From: Halomonas alkalisoli
Lineage (GTDB): Bacteria; Pseudomonadota; Gammaproteobacteria; Pseudomonadales; Halomonadaceae
Reading direction: 5' to 3'
DNA: 64,000 nt
NCBI RefSeq assembly: GCF_021412585.1
Contig: NZ_JAKCMI010000041.1
Location: 1 to 64,000 of the forward strand
Part shown: one piece after another, positions 10,381 through 20,616 of the stretch
How the letters are laid out: each line of letters starts with the position of its first letter
Numbering within the stretch: the stretch's first letter is position 1
Translations under genes and position numbers: made by a program
Notes under the pieces: model-generated
Seen by the model: only the letters and a program-made list of their open reading frames with translations
Told to the model about the DNA's origin: nothing
Database searches by the model: none

Positions 10381-10442
10381 GCCCCGCAAGCTGCGGGGCA
10401 CATCCCAACGACAACGCCCGCTGCCAAGGCAGCGGGCGTTTT
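10381..10442. terminator. two hairpins between convergent membrane-protein gene and rpoD
   Basis: The first hairpin is gccccgca-agc-tgcggggc (10381-10399). The second is a 13-base-pair stem, aacgcccgctgcc (10413-10425) with ggcagcgggcgtt (10428-10440), followed by TT on the plus strand. They lie between two convergent genes and probably end transcription from both sides. Confidence 0.7.
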
Positions 10443-10443
10443 G

Positions 10444-10476
10444 TCATTGCACACTCATTGCATACCGATCATTGCA
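10444..10476. repeat. three copies of tcattgca downstream of rpoD
   Basis: The octamer tcattgca occurs at 10444-10451, 10455-10462 and 10469-10476 in the short gap after the terminator and before the rpoD stop. It may be a decayed tandem duplication. No function is assigned. Confidence 0.4.
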
Positions 10477-10491
10477 AACCGGTAAGAGAGC

Positions 10492-12333
<1,842 letters not shown>

Positions 12334-12620
12334 AGAAACCCTATCTCGACGAAGAAGAATGAAGCACCTGAAGCGCTGGGTGGAGAAAACTCATGAAGCC
12401 GAACAGTATAGCGGCTAATCACGCCTTACCGCCAGTTCAACCCATTTGCTCGGTCACTCAGGTGTGTTAGTTTATCCGGTTGTGCTGTCGCGGGGGGGGC
12501 GAATCCATGCTCCCTATGTGGTGATGGTAGAAACAATTTCAACCCCCACCGCCAACATCCTTCGTCATCCGTGACGCTTGTCTCTTTCGTGTTCATGTTC
12601 GTGTCTCTCGCAGCGGGCCC
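12334..12620 (-). other. dnaG-rpoD intergenic region with possible rpoD promoter
   Basis: 287 bases without a gene. Reading leftward, TATACT (12405-12410) lies 72 bases before the rpoD start without a convincing -35 at 17 bases. A run of eight G (12492-12499) lies in the middle. In E. coli the equivalent position holds RNA processing and internal promoter sites. Nothing else is recognisable. Confidence 0.5.
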
Positions 12621-14444
12621 TCAGCTTCCCAGCTCGGCCAGCAACGTCATGAGCCGCTGCCGCTCCTCGGGCGAAAGCCGCTCTCCCGAGTGCTGCTTTG
12701 CCAGCAGCGCATCGATCCGCTCCTGGCACGAGGGGCGCCTCTGATGCCGACGAAAATGCTCGACCAGGCCATCGAGCTCCTGGGCCCTGGCATCGCGAGG
12801 AATCAGCATCTCGCGCTTCACCAGCGCCGCCAGCCGCTGTCCCTGGTCGCTGCCGTGGAAGTGCGCCAGCAAGACCTGGCCGCTGCGGTATCGCCCGGCC
12901 CGCAACAGGCGCACCACTTCGCGGCAGAGCGGGACATCCGGGTCCCCCTCGGGGTACCAGTCATCCGCCTCGGGCAGCCGTTCTACCAATATCGGCTCAT
13001 GTACCAACAACTGAAGTATTCGCGCCACCAGCCCCAGCGGCATCCGGTCGGGGCGCGTGCCTGCCGCCTTCACGGCCGACGGCATCGCCGAGACGACAGA
13101 GGCCGCCTCCGCCTCGGCAGGCTGCCCCGCCCCACCCTCGGCCCGTGCCATCAACGCCTCGAAGCGTAATCGTTCGACACCCGTTCGCCGCGATAGCTCA
13201 TTGAGCATCAGCGATTTCAGCAGCCCTTCGGGCAGCTCGCCGATGGCCGCCAGTACCTGGCTGGCATAGCGCTCGCGATCCTCGATGCGCGCCAGGTCAC
13301 GCCCCCGCGCCGCCTGGTCGAAGAGAAACTCCGACAGCGGACTGGCGCAGGTGATCCGATCGACAAAGGCCTCCGGCCCCTCTCTGCGCACCAGGGTATC
13401 CGGATCCTCACCCTCGGGCAGGAACAGGAAGCGGGCCTGCCGGCCGTCGATCATCAGCGGCAGGACGACCTCCAGCGCCCGGTTGGCCGCCTGGCGGCCA
13501 GCCCGGTCCCCGTCGAAGCAGAACACCACCTCGTCGACCATGCGGAACAGCCGCGACAGGTGATCCTCGCTGGTCGAGGTGCCCAGGGTGGCCACCGCGT
13601 TGCGAATCCCGAACTGGGCCAGGGCCACCACGTCCATGTAGCCTTCGACGATCACCAGCCGCTCAAGGCGCGTATTGGCCTGGCGCGCCTCGAATAGCCC
13701 GTAGAGCTCACGCCCCTTGTGAAACACCGGCGTCTCGGGCGAGTTGAGATACTTGGGCTTGGCATCGCCCAGCACTCGCCCGCCGAAGGCGATGGTCCGC
13801 CCCCGAACGTCGCGAATCGGGAATATCACCCGGTCGCGGAAGCGATCGTAGGTTCGCCCACTCTCTTCGCGGTGAACCAGCAGCCCGTACTCGATCTGAA
13901 CGGCCTCGGGAATGTCCCGCGCCGACAGGTGGCGCTTGAGCGACTCCCATTCGTCCGGCGCATAGCCGATCCCGAACGCCGCCTGAATCTCCGGCGAAAG
14001 GCCGCGCTCGGCCAGATAATGGCGAGCGCCCTGCCCTTCCGGCATCTTCAAGCGTTCCCGAAAGAAGCTTGCCGACAGCTCCAGCAGGTTGACGCCCTCT
14101 TGACGCTTGCGCTCCCGCGCCTGGGCACGAGGATCGTCGGCGCCTTCTCGCGGCACCTCCAGGCCAAGCCGGGAAGCCAGCTGCTCAACCGCTTCGGGAA
14201 AGGGCAGGTTGTCGTACTCCATCAGGAAGCGCAGGGCGTTGCCGTGAGCGCCGCAGCCGAAACAGTGGTAGAACTGCTTGTCGGCACTGACGGTAAACGA
14301 CGGCGTCTTTTCCTGATGAAAGGGACAGAGCCCGGCATGATTGCGCCCGGCCTTCTTCAACTGCACCCGCTCGCCCACAATGTCGACCACGTCGACGCGA
14401 GCCAGCAGGTCATCGATGAAACGCTGCGGTATCTGACCGGCCAT
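12621..14444 (-). CDS. dnaG: DNA primase DnaG
   Basis: Synthesises RNA primers at the replication fork together with DnaB. 607 residues: N-terminal zinc-binding domain with CPFHQEKTPSF and FHCFGCGAHG-type ligands (C40, H43, C61, C64), catalytic core with the TOPRIM motif LVIVEGYMDVVAL near residue 262 and VFCFDGDRAGRQAA, and a C-terminal helicase-binding domain ending in LMTLLAELGS. It has a strong ribosome site (ggaggagg) before the ATG. It is the middle gene of the operon with rpsU upstream and rpoD downstream. Confidence 0.96.
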   Translation of the reverse strand: MAGQIPQRFIDDLLARVDVVDIVGERVQLKKAGRNHAGLCPFHQEKTPSFTVSADKQFYHCFGCGAHGNALRFLMEYDNLPFPEAVEQLASRLGLEVPREGADDPRAQARERKRQEGVNLLELSASFFRERLKMPEGQGARHYLAERGLSPEIQAAFGIGYAPDEWESLKRHLSARDIPEAVQIEYGLLVHREESGRTYDRFRDRVIFPIRDVRGRTIAFGGRVLGDAKPKYLNSPETPVFHKGRELYGLFEARQANTRLERLVIVEGYMDVVALAQFGIRNAVATLGTSTSEDHLSRLFRMVDEVVFCFDGDRAGRQAANRALEVVLPLMIDGRQARFLFLPEGEDPDTLVRREGPEAFVDRITCASPLSEFLFDQAARGRDLARIEDRERYASQVLAAIGELPEGLLKSLMLNELSRRTGVERLRFEALMARAEGGAGQPAEAEAASVVSAMPSAVKAAGTRPDRMPLGLVARILQLLVHEPILVERLPEADDWYPEGDPDVPLCREVVRLLRAGRYRSGQVLLAHFHGSDQGQRLAALVKREMLIPRDARAQELDGLVEHFRRHQRRPSCQERIDALLAKQHSGERLSPEERQRLMTLLAELGS

Positions 14445-14589
14445 GCAGGTATCGCCTCCTCCAGACTGGACAGGCGGATGAAGGGCGTGGCGGGCTCAGC
14501 GGAAAAACAAACGGCCACCCGCCGGCGGCCGCTTGGTCATCCTCCCGGAACAGCCGATGCAGAGCGCGTCGACTACCCCATCGTACGGA

Positions 14590-14805
14590 TCAATAGAGCC
14601 TTTCGAAACGCTTCCGCTCACGCTGGAGCTTCTTGGCGTGACGCTTCACCGCAGCGGCTGCCTTGCGCTTGCGCTCTGCAGTCGGCTTCTCGTAGTGCTC
14701 GCGACGGCGAACCTCGGACAGAATGCCGGCTTTTTCGCAGGAACGCTTGAAACGACGCAGCGCTACGTCAAACGGCTCATTATCACGTACTTTTACAGAA
14801 GGCAT
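14590..14805 (-). CDS. rpsU: 30S ribosomal protein S21
   Basis: A 71-residue basic protein of the small ribosomal subunit involved in initiation. The sequence from MPSVKVRDNEPFDVALRRFK to the Arg-rich end KKLQRERKRFERLY is typical and full length. The frame is open upstream to 14973, but the family start at 14805, with ribosome site aggtgag, is certain. It is the first gene of the rpsU-dnaG-rpoD operon, whose promoter is at 14977-15005. Confidence 0.97.
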   Translation of the reverse strand: MPSVKVRDNEPFDVALRRFKRSCEKAGILSEVRRREHYEKPTAERKRKAAAAVKRHAKKLQRERKRFERLY

Positions 14806-14976
14806 TAAGCACTCACCTACCTTAAAATTTCTTGAGTTCGGTTTGTACGCACACCCTCTCTGGACGACTTCCGTCATCACGAAACCCAGGCCGGCAGCAA
14901 GCCACCAATGCCCGGACTGCATGAAGAAGCGGAAGATCTCCTGCTGGATGCACGACCCAGTCCTACAGCGCACAGT

Positions 14977-15005
14977 ATTCTAGTCGCCGGAACGGGTCTT
15001 TGCAA
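14977..15005 (-). promoter_or_regulatory. promoter of the rpsU-dnaG-rpoD operon
   Basis: Reading leftward: TTGCAA (15000-15005), a 17-base spacer, then TAGAAT (14977-14982), about 170 bases before the rpsU start. The 324-base region 14806-15129 holds this promoter, a long untranslated leader and the tsaD promoter, and no gene. The GC-rich stretch right after the -10 fits a growth-rate or stringently controlled promoter. Confidence 0.65.
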
Positions 15006-15090
15006 ATTCACGACAGCCCCATTGCTTGCCTGACCGCGCGGGGCTCGACATTTCCGCATCATGCCGGCAGCGCTCAACAGGCGCCCGATT

Positions 15091-15099
15091 TGCTAGAAT
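15091..15099 (+). promoter_or_regulatory. extended -10 promoter of tsaD
   Basis: TGCTAGAAT (15091-15099) has the TGn extension next to a TAGAAT -10 and lies 31 bases before the tsaD start. No good -35 element is present, which is usual for extended -10 promoters. Confidence 0.5.
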
Positions 15100-15129
15100 G
15101 CCGCTTTACCTCTTCCGCGAGCCCAACCC

Positions 15130-16167
15130 ATGCTAGTACTCGGCATCGAAACCTCCTGCGACGAAACCGGCGTTGCGCTCTACGACACCGAGCGGGGCCT
15201 GGTGGCCGACGCGCTCTACAGCCAGGTCGCCATGCACGCCGAATACGGTGGCGTCGTGCCCGAGCTCGCCTCCCGGGACCACACCCGCCGGCTGCTGCCA
15301 CTGATCCAGCAGGTGCTCGACGAGGCCGGCGCCACGCGCACAGCGCTGGATGCCATTGCCTATACCGCGGGGCCGGGGTTGGTCGGTGCCTTGATGGTGG
15401 GCGCCAGCACCGCCCATGGCATGGCACGCGCGCTGGACATCCCGGTGCTCGGGGTTCATCACATGGAGGGGCACCTGCTGGCACCGATGCTGGAGACGTC
15501 ACCGCCGGCCTTTCCCTTCGTGGCGCTGCTGGTGTCGGGTGGTCACACCCAGCTGGTCGAGGTCCAGGGGCTGGGCAACTATCGGCTGCTGGGCGAGTCG
15601 GTGGACGACGCCGCCGGAGAGGCCTTCGACAAGGCGGCCAAGATGCTGGGGCTCGCCTATCCTGGCGGCCCGCAGGTGGCGAAGCTCGCCGAACTGGGCG
15701 ACCCCGGTCGTTTTCGTTTCCCGCGCCCCATGACCGACCGTCCGGGGCTCGACTTCAGCTTCTCGGGACTCAAGACCCATACCCTGACCGCCCTGAAACG
15801 GCTGGAGCAGGATGACGCACTCGACGACCAGGCTCGCGCCGACGTGGCCCGGGCCTTCGAGGAGGCGGTGGTGGATACGCTGGTGATCAAGTGTCGCCGT
15901 GCGCTGGACGTCACCGGCCTCAAGCGGCTGGTGGTGGCAGGCGGGGTCAGTGCCAATGTGCGCCTGCGGGAGCGGCTGGAACGGGAGACCGACAAGCGCA
16001 GCGCCCGCGCCTATTACCCCCGGGGTCGCTTCTGTACCGATAACGGCGCGATGATCGCCTATGTGGGCGCTCAGCGGCTAGCGGCAGGTGAGCGCGACGA
16101 GATCGGTATCATGAAGGCCGTGCCACGCTGGCCGATGGATACCCTGCAAGCACCAACCGGCAACTGA
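15130..16167 (+). CDS. tsaD: tRNA N6-adenosine threonylcarbamoyltransferase TsaD
   Basis: Transfers threonylcarbamoyl to A37 of ANN-decoding tRNAs, working with TsaB, TsaE and TsaC in the cytosol. 345 residues of the ASKHA/Kae1 family. It starts MLVLGIETSCDETGVALYD (phosphate loop). The metal-binding histidines H111 and H115 are in HHMEGHLL, with LVSGGHTQLVEVQGLG and GGVSANVRLR further on. It is divergent from rpsU, the conserved gammaproteobacterial arrangement. Confidence 0.96.
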   Translation: MLVLGIETSCDETGVALYDTERGLVADALYSQVAMHAEYGGVVPELASRDHTRRLLPLIQQVLDEAGATRTALDAIAYTAGPGLVGALMVGASTAHGMARALDIPVLGVHHMEGHLLAPMLETSPPAFPFVALLVSGGHTQLVEVQGLGNYRLLGESVDDAAGEAFDKAAKMLGLAYPGGPQVAKLAELGDPGRFRFPRPMTDRPGLDFSFSGLKTHTLTALKRLEQDDALDDQARADVARAFEEAVVDTLVIKCRRALDVTGLKRLVVAGGVSANVRLRERLERETDKRSARAYYPRGRFCTDNGAMIAYVGAQRLAAGERDEIGIMKAVPRWPMDTLQAPTGN

Positions 16168-16207
16168 TGGCTGGCGACGTCCCCCTCGGCGCCGCTTGCC
16201 CTGGCAA

Positions 16208-16230
16208 CCTGTCCTAGGAGCCTGTCCTAG
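16208..16230. repeat. short direct repeat cctgtcctag at the plsY 3' end
   Basis: Ten-base copies at 16208-16217 and 16221-16230. The second copy contains the plsY stop codon. It lies in the 59-base gap between convergent tsaD and plsY. No terminator hairpin is evident here. Confidence 0.4.
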
Positions 16231-16811
16231 AGCCCCTGTTCGTCGCCACGCCCCAGGCGCCGGATATTGAGCATATGCCGTGCCAGCACCAGCGCGGTAA
16301 AGGCCACCACCACGATGACATAGTCCGGCGCCAGCCAGACGCTGACCAGCGGCGCCAGGCCGGCACTGGCCAGGGAAGCCACCGCAGCGGTGCGCACGCG
16401 CCAGGCCAGGACCGCCCAGAGCAGGGCACAGCACAGCGCCACCCAGGGCGTCAGGACAAGCATCACGCCGAAGGCACTGGCCACGGCCTTGCCACCACGG
16501 AAACGGTGCCAGAGGGGGTAGCTATGCCCCAGCAGCACCGCCAGGCCGACCATGCCCTGAGCCCAGGGCGCCAGCCCAAGCCACAGGGCCAGCCAGAGTG
16601 CCGGCATGCCCTTGGTCGCGTCCAGCAGCAGGGTCGCCAACGCCAGCCGACGGCCATGCAACCGCAGCACGTTGGAGAATCCCGGGTTGCAGGAACCCGC
16701 CAGCCGCGGGTCCTCCACGCCCGCCATTCGACACACGCTCAGGGCACCCAGCCAGGAGCCGCTGAGATAGCCCAATCCCAGCAGCGGCAGCAGCCACTCG
16801 ACCGATGTCAC
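16227..16811 (-). CDS. plsY: Glycerol-3-phosphate acyltransferase PlsY (acyl-phosphate dependent)
   Basis: Inner-membrane enzyme for the first acylation in phospholipid synthesis. 194 residues with about five membrane segments. The two family signatures are recognisable but altered. GSGNPGATN is GSCNPGFSN here (residues 39-47, C41 instead of Gly, F45-S46 instead of Ala-Thr), and GGKGVAT is GGKAVAS (106-112). The position between tsaD and divergent folB is the classical plsY locus, so the assignment is safe even though activity with the changed loops is unproven. Confidence 0.85.
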   Translation of the reverse strand: MTSVEWLLPLLGLGYLSGSWLGALSVCRMAGVEDPRLAGSCNPGFSNVLRLHGRRLALATLLLDATKGMPALWLALWLGLAPWAQGMVGLAVLLGHSYPLWHRFRGGKAVASAFGVMLVLTPWVALCCALLWAVLAWRVRTAAVASLASAGLAPLVSVWLAPDYVIVVVAFTALVLARHMLNIRRLGRGDEQGL

Positions 16812-16884
16812 CAGCGTTTGTCTCCTGTCATGCTCATGAATGGATTCTGCCAGCCCCGATGCTGTTAAGACAGCGCGGGGTCCC

Positions 16885-16913
16885 TGTCATCCCCCCATCG
16901 GCTCACGTACAAT
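16885..16913 (+). promoter_or_regulatory. candidate promoter of folB-folK
   Basis: TGTCAT (16885-16890), a 17-base spacer and TACAAT (16908-16913), 51 bases before the folB start in the 152-base gap to divergent plsY. The -35 match is moderate. Confidence 0.4.
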
Positions 16914-16963
16914 CGTGCGCCAAACCGGATGCCTGCCGCATCCTCCGCCTACGGGGAGACACA

Positions 16964-17329
16964 ATGGACCGTGTATTGATCGAGTCGCTCGCAGTGGAAA
17001 CCGTGATCGGCGTCTACGACTGGGAACGCACCATAACCCAGCGCCTGCTGCTCGATCTGGAGCTGGCAACCGACATCCGCCCCGCCGCCGCCAGTGACGA
17101 TATCACCCTTACCCTCGACTATGCCGCCATCAGCCAGCGGATCGCCCGCTTTGCCAGCGATCACGATTTCGCCCTGGTGGAGACCTTCAGTGAGCGTCTC
17201 GCGGCCACGCTGCGGGACGAGTTCGCCATCCCCTGGCTGCGCCTGACGGTGCGCAAACCCGGTGCCGTGCCCACCGCCGCCGCTGTCGGTGTGTGCATCG
17301 AGCGCGGCACCCGGCCGGAGGAAACCTGA
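16964..17329 (+). CDS. folB: Dihydroneopterin aldolase FolB
   Basis: Folate synthesis: splits 7,8-dihydroneopterin to 6-hydroxymethyl-dihydropterin and glycolaldehyde. 121 residues from the ATG at 16964 (ribosome site acggggag), which is family length. The open frame continues to 16805, but those residues are not part of the family. Typical start MDRVLIESLAVETVIGVYDWER and conserved LTLDYAAISQRI. It overlaps folK by one base (TGATG), so the two are translationally coupled and carry consecutive pathway steps. Confidence 0.94.
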   Translation: MDRVLIESLAVETVIGVYDWERTITQRLLLDLELATDIRPAAASDDITLTLDYAAISQRIARFASDHDFALVETFSERLAATLRDEFAIPWLRLTVRKPGAVPTAAAVGVCIERGTRPEET

Positions 17330-17838
17330 TGGCCCTGGTCAGCGCCAGCATCGGCAGCAACATTGATCGTGAGCATCACGTTCGCACCTGCCTGGACGCC
17401 TTGACGGGCACCTTCGGTAGCCTGGCGGTCTCCCGTGTCTTCGAAAGCGAGCCGGTGGGATTCGAGGATGGGCGCAACTTCTTCAATCTTGTCGTCGCCT
17501 TCGAGAGCGACTGGCCGGTCGGGGAGCTTCAGGCCTGGTGCAAGCGCCTGGAGTTCGCCAATGGCCGGCGCAAGGAGAGTCCCAAGTTCAGCCCCCGCAC
17601 CCTGGACATCGACCTGCTGACGGTGGGCGACCTGGTCGGGGAGCATGATGGGGTCGAACTGCCGCGGGCAGAGATCCTGCAGCACGCTTTCGTACTGCAG
17701 CCGCTGGCAGAGCTGCTGCCGGAGGCTCGCCACCCCCGCGATGGACGTACCTACCGCGAGCTCTGGGCCGACTTCGATGCGCCCGACCAGCGGCTCTGGC
17801 CGGTCGGATTCAGTTGGCAGCCTCGGGCAGTCAGGTAA
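17329..17838 (+). CDS. folK: 6-hydroxymethyl-7,8-dihydropterin pyrophosphokinase FolK
   Basis: Transfers pyrophosphate from ATP to the FolB product. 169 residues. The N-terminal SASIGSNIDREHHV, FNLVVAF and the signature SPRTLDIDLLTVGD (near residue 87) with the two magnesium-binding aspartates are visible. The start at 17329 overlaps the folB stop. The last eight bases overlap the end of convergent cca. Somewhat diverged at the C-terminus but intact. Confidence 0.92.
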   Translation: MALVSASIGSNIDREHHVRTCLDALTGTFGSLAVSRVFESEPVGFEDGRNFFNLVVAFESDWPVGELQAWCKRLEFANGRRKESPKFSPRTLDIDLLTVGDLVGEHDGVELPRAEILQHAFVLQPLAELLPEARHPRDGRTYRELWADFDAPDQRLWPVGFSWQPRAVR

Positions 17839-18994
17839 CCGAGGGGTCCGAGCGCTCACCCCGGCCGAGCACCTGCTCGAGGATGGCTCGACGCCGTCGG
17901 GCCAGCTCCTTGCCGAGCGCTCCTCCCTTGAAGCCCTCATCGACCAGCGCTCGGGGCGACAGCCGAGAGACCTCTCGCCAGGCGCGCTCCAGTGTATCGG
18001 CAAGCCCTGGCGCCTCCAGTTCGAGCAGTGCCAGCAACGGCGCGACCCGATCGCCGCGACGCCAGGCGTCGATGCCATCCAGCCAATCGTTCACCGCCGC
18101 CGGCGTCGGACCGGGCTGAGCCCGCAGCCACCGCGTCAATGCCGCCTGACGCATCAGGTCGCGATAGGCCCGCGGCAACCGCAGCCGCTCGGCAATGGCG
18201 TCACGGCAGTCGGCATCGAGATGCTCCATCAGCCGCGCCCAGCGCCAGCGGCGTCGCTCGTCGCTCGCGAGCCCTTCCGGCAGTCGATCCAGCCGCACCA
18301 GCGCCGCCCTCAGCGCTTCGGCATCCCGTGTCAGTTCCGGCAACAGCACGGCCAGGGCGCCGCACTCATCCAATACCCGAAAATAGACCGCCGGCCGGGG
18401 CTCGCCCAGCGCCTTCTCGGTCTCGGTCCAGATCCGCTCGGCCACCAGGTGGGCCAGCTCGCCACTCTCCGACAGCTCCCGCATCAGTGCCAGGGTTTCG
18501 TCGGCGATGGTGAAGCCGAGCCCGGCATAGCGGGCCAGAAAGCGGGCGGTACGCAGCACCCGAAGCGGATCCTCGACGAAGGCCGGCGACACGTGGCGCA
18601 GCACCCGGGCCTCGAGGTCGTCGAGGCCGCCGTAAGGGTCGACGAGGGCACCGTCAGGCGTCTCCGCCATGGCATTGATGGTCAGGTCGCGGCGGGCCAG
18701 GTCCTCCTCCAGGGTCACCTCGGGGCTGGCATGCACGACGAAACCGGTGTAGCCATGGCCGGACTTGCGCTCGGTTCGGGCCAGGGCATACTCCTCATGG
18801 GTTTCGGGGTGCAGGAACACGGGGAAATCGCGACCTACCGGCCGAAACCCCCGCCGTCGCATCTGCGCAGGCGTGGCCCCCACCACCACCCAGTCGGTGT
18901 CCGTGACCGGCCAGCCCAGCCGGGCATCACGCACCGCCCCGCCTACCCGATAGGCCTCGAGCCCGTCGAGATAGCGGTCGCGCCGTCCCTCCAT
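17831..18994 (-). CDS. cca: CCA tRNA nucleotidyltransferase (class II, no HD domain)
   Basis: Adds or repairs the 3' CCA end of tRNAs. 387 residues. The N-terminal palm domain starts LDGLEAYRVGGAVRDARLG, catalytic carboxylates are in VTDTDWVVVGATP, the template-reading EDLARRDLTINAMA is near residue 105, and the RNA-binding EDPLRVLRTARFLARY near 150. The C-terminal half ends with SIDAWRR-like and VDEGFKGGALGKELARRR motifs. The phosphohydrolase HD motif found in the E. coli enzyme (HDLGKG) is missing, so it should lack phosphatase activity. Confidence 0.93.
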   Translation of the reverse strand: MEGRRDRYLDGLEAYRVGGAVRDARLGWPVTDTDWVVVGATPAQMRRRGFRPVGRDFPVFLHPETHEEYALARTERKSGHGYTGFVVHASPEVTLEEDLARRDLTINAMAETPDGALVDPYGGLDDLEARVLRHVSPAFVEDPLRVLRTARFLARYAGLGFTIADETLALMRELSESGELAHLVAERIWTETEKALGEPRPAVYFRVLDECGALAVLLPELTRDAEALRAALVRLDRLPEGLASDERRRWRWARLMEHLDADCRDAIAERLRLPRAYRDLMRQAALTRWLRAQPGPTPAAVNDWLDGIDAWRRGDRVAPLLALLELEAPGLADTLERAWREVSRLSPRALVDEGFKGGALGKELARRRRAILEQVLGRGERSDPSVT

Positions 18995-18997
18995 CCT

Positions 18998-19327
18998 TCA
19001 GCGCTCCACCCGGTCCGGGTGACGATGCTGCCATTCGGTGAAGCCGCCATCGAGGCTGTAGACCCGGGAAAAACCCTGGCCCGCCAGCCAGTCTGCCGCC
19101 TGCTGGCTCGAGTGCCCGTGGTAGCAGACCACCACCATTGGCTGCGCACGGGGGGCAGCCTCGAGCAGCGCCGGCACGCTGTCGTTGTCCAGATGACGGC
19201 TGCCGAGAATGTGGCCATTGGCAAAGCTCATCGGATCACGGATATCCACCAGGGTGAGGGGCGCATCGGCCGTGAGCCACTCATCGAGGGCCTCGGGCGT
19301 CAGGTGCTGGAACGAGGGGGGCGTCAT
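18998..19327 (-). CDS. glpE: Single-domain rhodanese, GlpE-like thiosulfate sulfurtransferase
   Basis: 109-residue cytosolic sulfurtransferase. The active-site loop CYHGHSSQ (catalytic Cys near residue 68) is the GlpE type, and LVDIRDPMSFANGHI and VYSLDGGFTEWQ align with E. coli GlpE over its whole length. The gene starts 27 bases after apaH ends and ends three bases before the cca start, so it probably shares a transcript with both. The physiological sulfur acceptor is unknown. Confidence 0.88.
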   Translation of the reverse strand: MTPPSFQHLTPEALDEWLTADAPLTLVDIRDPMSFANGHILGSRHLDNDSVPALLEAAPRAQPMVVVCYHGHSSQQAADWLAGQGFSRVYSLDGGFTEWQHRHPDRVER

Positions 19328-19354
19328 GGCTAGCTCCCGGGTCGAAGGAAAAGG

Positions 19355-20182
19355 TCAGCGGCGCTGATGGCTGGGTACGCCAATGCGCTCGCCGGTGGAG
19401 AGATTCAATGCCGTCAGCCTGCCGCCCCAGACGCAGCCGGTATCCAGTGCCTCGACCCGGGTGCACGCACCGGGAGCCTTCCCCTCCAGGGCCGCCCAGT
19501 GACCGAACACCAGCCGGGCATCATCCTGGCGAGGATAGCAGAACCAGGGAGCGAAGCCGGATGGCGCGCTGTCCAGACCCTCCTTGGCAGAGAAGTCGAG
19601 ACAGCCCTCCGCATCGATGAAGCGCATCCGGGTCAGCACATTGACGATGGCGCGCAGCCGCTCGATTCCATCGAGCGAGTCATGCCAGCAGGCGGGCTCA
19701 TTGCCGTACATCTGCTTGAGAAAGGCACCGCTGCGCTCGCTGCGCAGCTCGCCGGCCACTTCGCCGGCCAGCCCCTCGGCCAGCGCCGGTGACCACTGCG
19801 GCAGCACTCCCGCATGACTCATCACCGTGTCGCCCTGCTCCGCCACCGCCCGGCGAACCAGCAAGGGGCGAGACTGCAGCCAGTCGAGCAGTGCCTCACG
19901 ATCCGGCGCGGCGAGAATGCTCCCGAGGGTATCCTTGCGGTTAAGCGATGCCCCGCCACGCGCCACCGCCAAGAGGTGCAGATCGTGGTTGCCCAGCACC
20001 GTAACGGCGGCCTCGCCGAGTGCCCGCACTTCGCGCAGGCAGGCCAGCGACGCCGGCCCGCGGTTGACCAGGTCGCCGACCAGCCACAGCCGGTCATGAC
20101 GGGGATCGAAGGCGAGCCGCTCGAGCAGTTCGACGAATTCGGCGTGGCAGCCCTGCAGATCACCGATGGCGTAGGTCGTCAT
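19355..20182 (-). CDS. apaH: Bis(5'-nucleosyl)-tetraphosphatase (symmetrical) ApaH
   Basis: Hydrolyses Ap4A to two ADP and removes Np4A RNA caps. 275 residues of the calcineurin-like phosphatase fold with the full metal-site signature: GDLQGC (residue 7), VGDLVNRGP, LGNHDLHLLAVA, and MSHAG further on. Gene order surA-pdxA-rsmA-apaG-apaH is conserved in gammaproteobacteria. 35 bases separate it from apaG. Confidence 0.95.
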   Translation of the reverse strand: MTTYAIGDLQGCHAEFVELLERLAFDPRHDRLWLVGDLVNRGPASLACLREVRALGEAAVTVLGNHDLHLLAVARGGASLNRKDTLGSILAAPDREALLDWLQSRPLLVRRAVAEQGDTVMSHAGVLPQWSPALAEGLAGEVAGELRSERSGAFLKQMYGNEPACWHDSLDGIERLRAIVNVLTRMRFIDAEGCLDFSAKEGLDSAPSGFAPWFCYPRQDDARLVFGHWAALEGKAPGACTRVEALDTGCVWGGRLTALNLSTGERIGVPSHQRR

Positions 20183-20217
20183 GTCCTCTCCTTGTCACCC
20201 TGCCGTTCGCCGTCGCT

Positions 20218-20616
20218 TCAGTGTATCTGGTTGGGACCGGCCAGCCGGAAGGGGGGAATTTCCACTTCGAAGGGCCGCTGGCTGGCGGTGTCGACGCAGG
20301 TGTAGGCGCCTTCCATGACCCCTACCGGCCCATCGAGGATGGCGCGACTGGTATAGCGAAAGGTCTGCCCCGGCCCGATCATCGGCTGCTGCCCGACTAC
20401 CCCCTTGCCGCGCACCTCCTGCACCTTGCCACTGCCCTGGGTGATCTTCCAGTGCCGGGCCAGCAATTGCATGCTGCGTTCGGAATGATTGTGGATGGTC
20501 ACCGTGTAGCTGAAGACATAGCGTGCTTCGTCACTGGAGGATTCGTCGTCGCGAAAGGCGGGCTCGACGTCAACGAGCACTTCACTCTTCTGTGGTGTTT
20601 CCGTTCCCCGATTCAT
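20218..20616 (-). CDS. apaG: ApaG domain protein
   Basis: 132-residue beta-sandwich protein. Homologues are associated with Co2+/Mg2+ sensitivity and Ap4A levels, but the molecular role is unclear. Conserved stretches: VFSYTVTIHNHSERSMQLLARHW, VVGQQPMIGPGQTFRYTS and MEGAYTCVD. The start overlaps the rsmA stop by four bases (ATGA). It is one of the conserved five-gene block with apaH. Confidence 0.93.
   Translation of the reverse strand: MNRGTETPQKSEVLVDVEPAFRDDESSSDEARYVFSYTVTIHNHSERSMQLLARHWKITQGSGKVQEVRGKGVVGQQPMIGPGQTFRYTSRAILDGPVGVMEGAYTCVDTASQRPFEVEIPPFRLAGPNQIH

Noticed and set aside
12492..12499. Run of eight G as a phase-variation switch
   Set aside because: It lies in a non-coding gap between dnaG and rpoD, far from a promoter box, and both genes are essential.
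14806..14973. Extended N-terminus of rpsU (127 residues)
   Set aside because: Ribosomal protein S21 is 71 residues in all relatives, and the start at 14805 has its own ribosome site.
17645..19333. 562-residue plus-strand open frame across cca and the rhodanese gene
   Set aside because: Both genes on the opposite strand have full family motifs; this frame is Arg/Gln/His-rich and resembles nothing.
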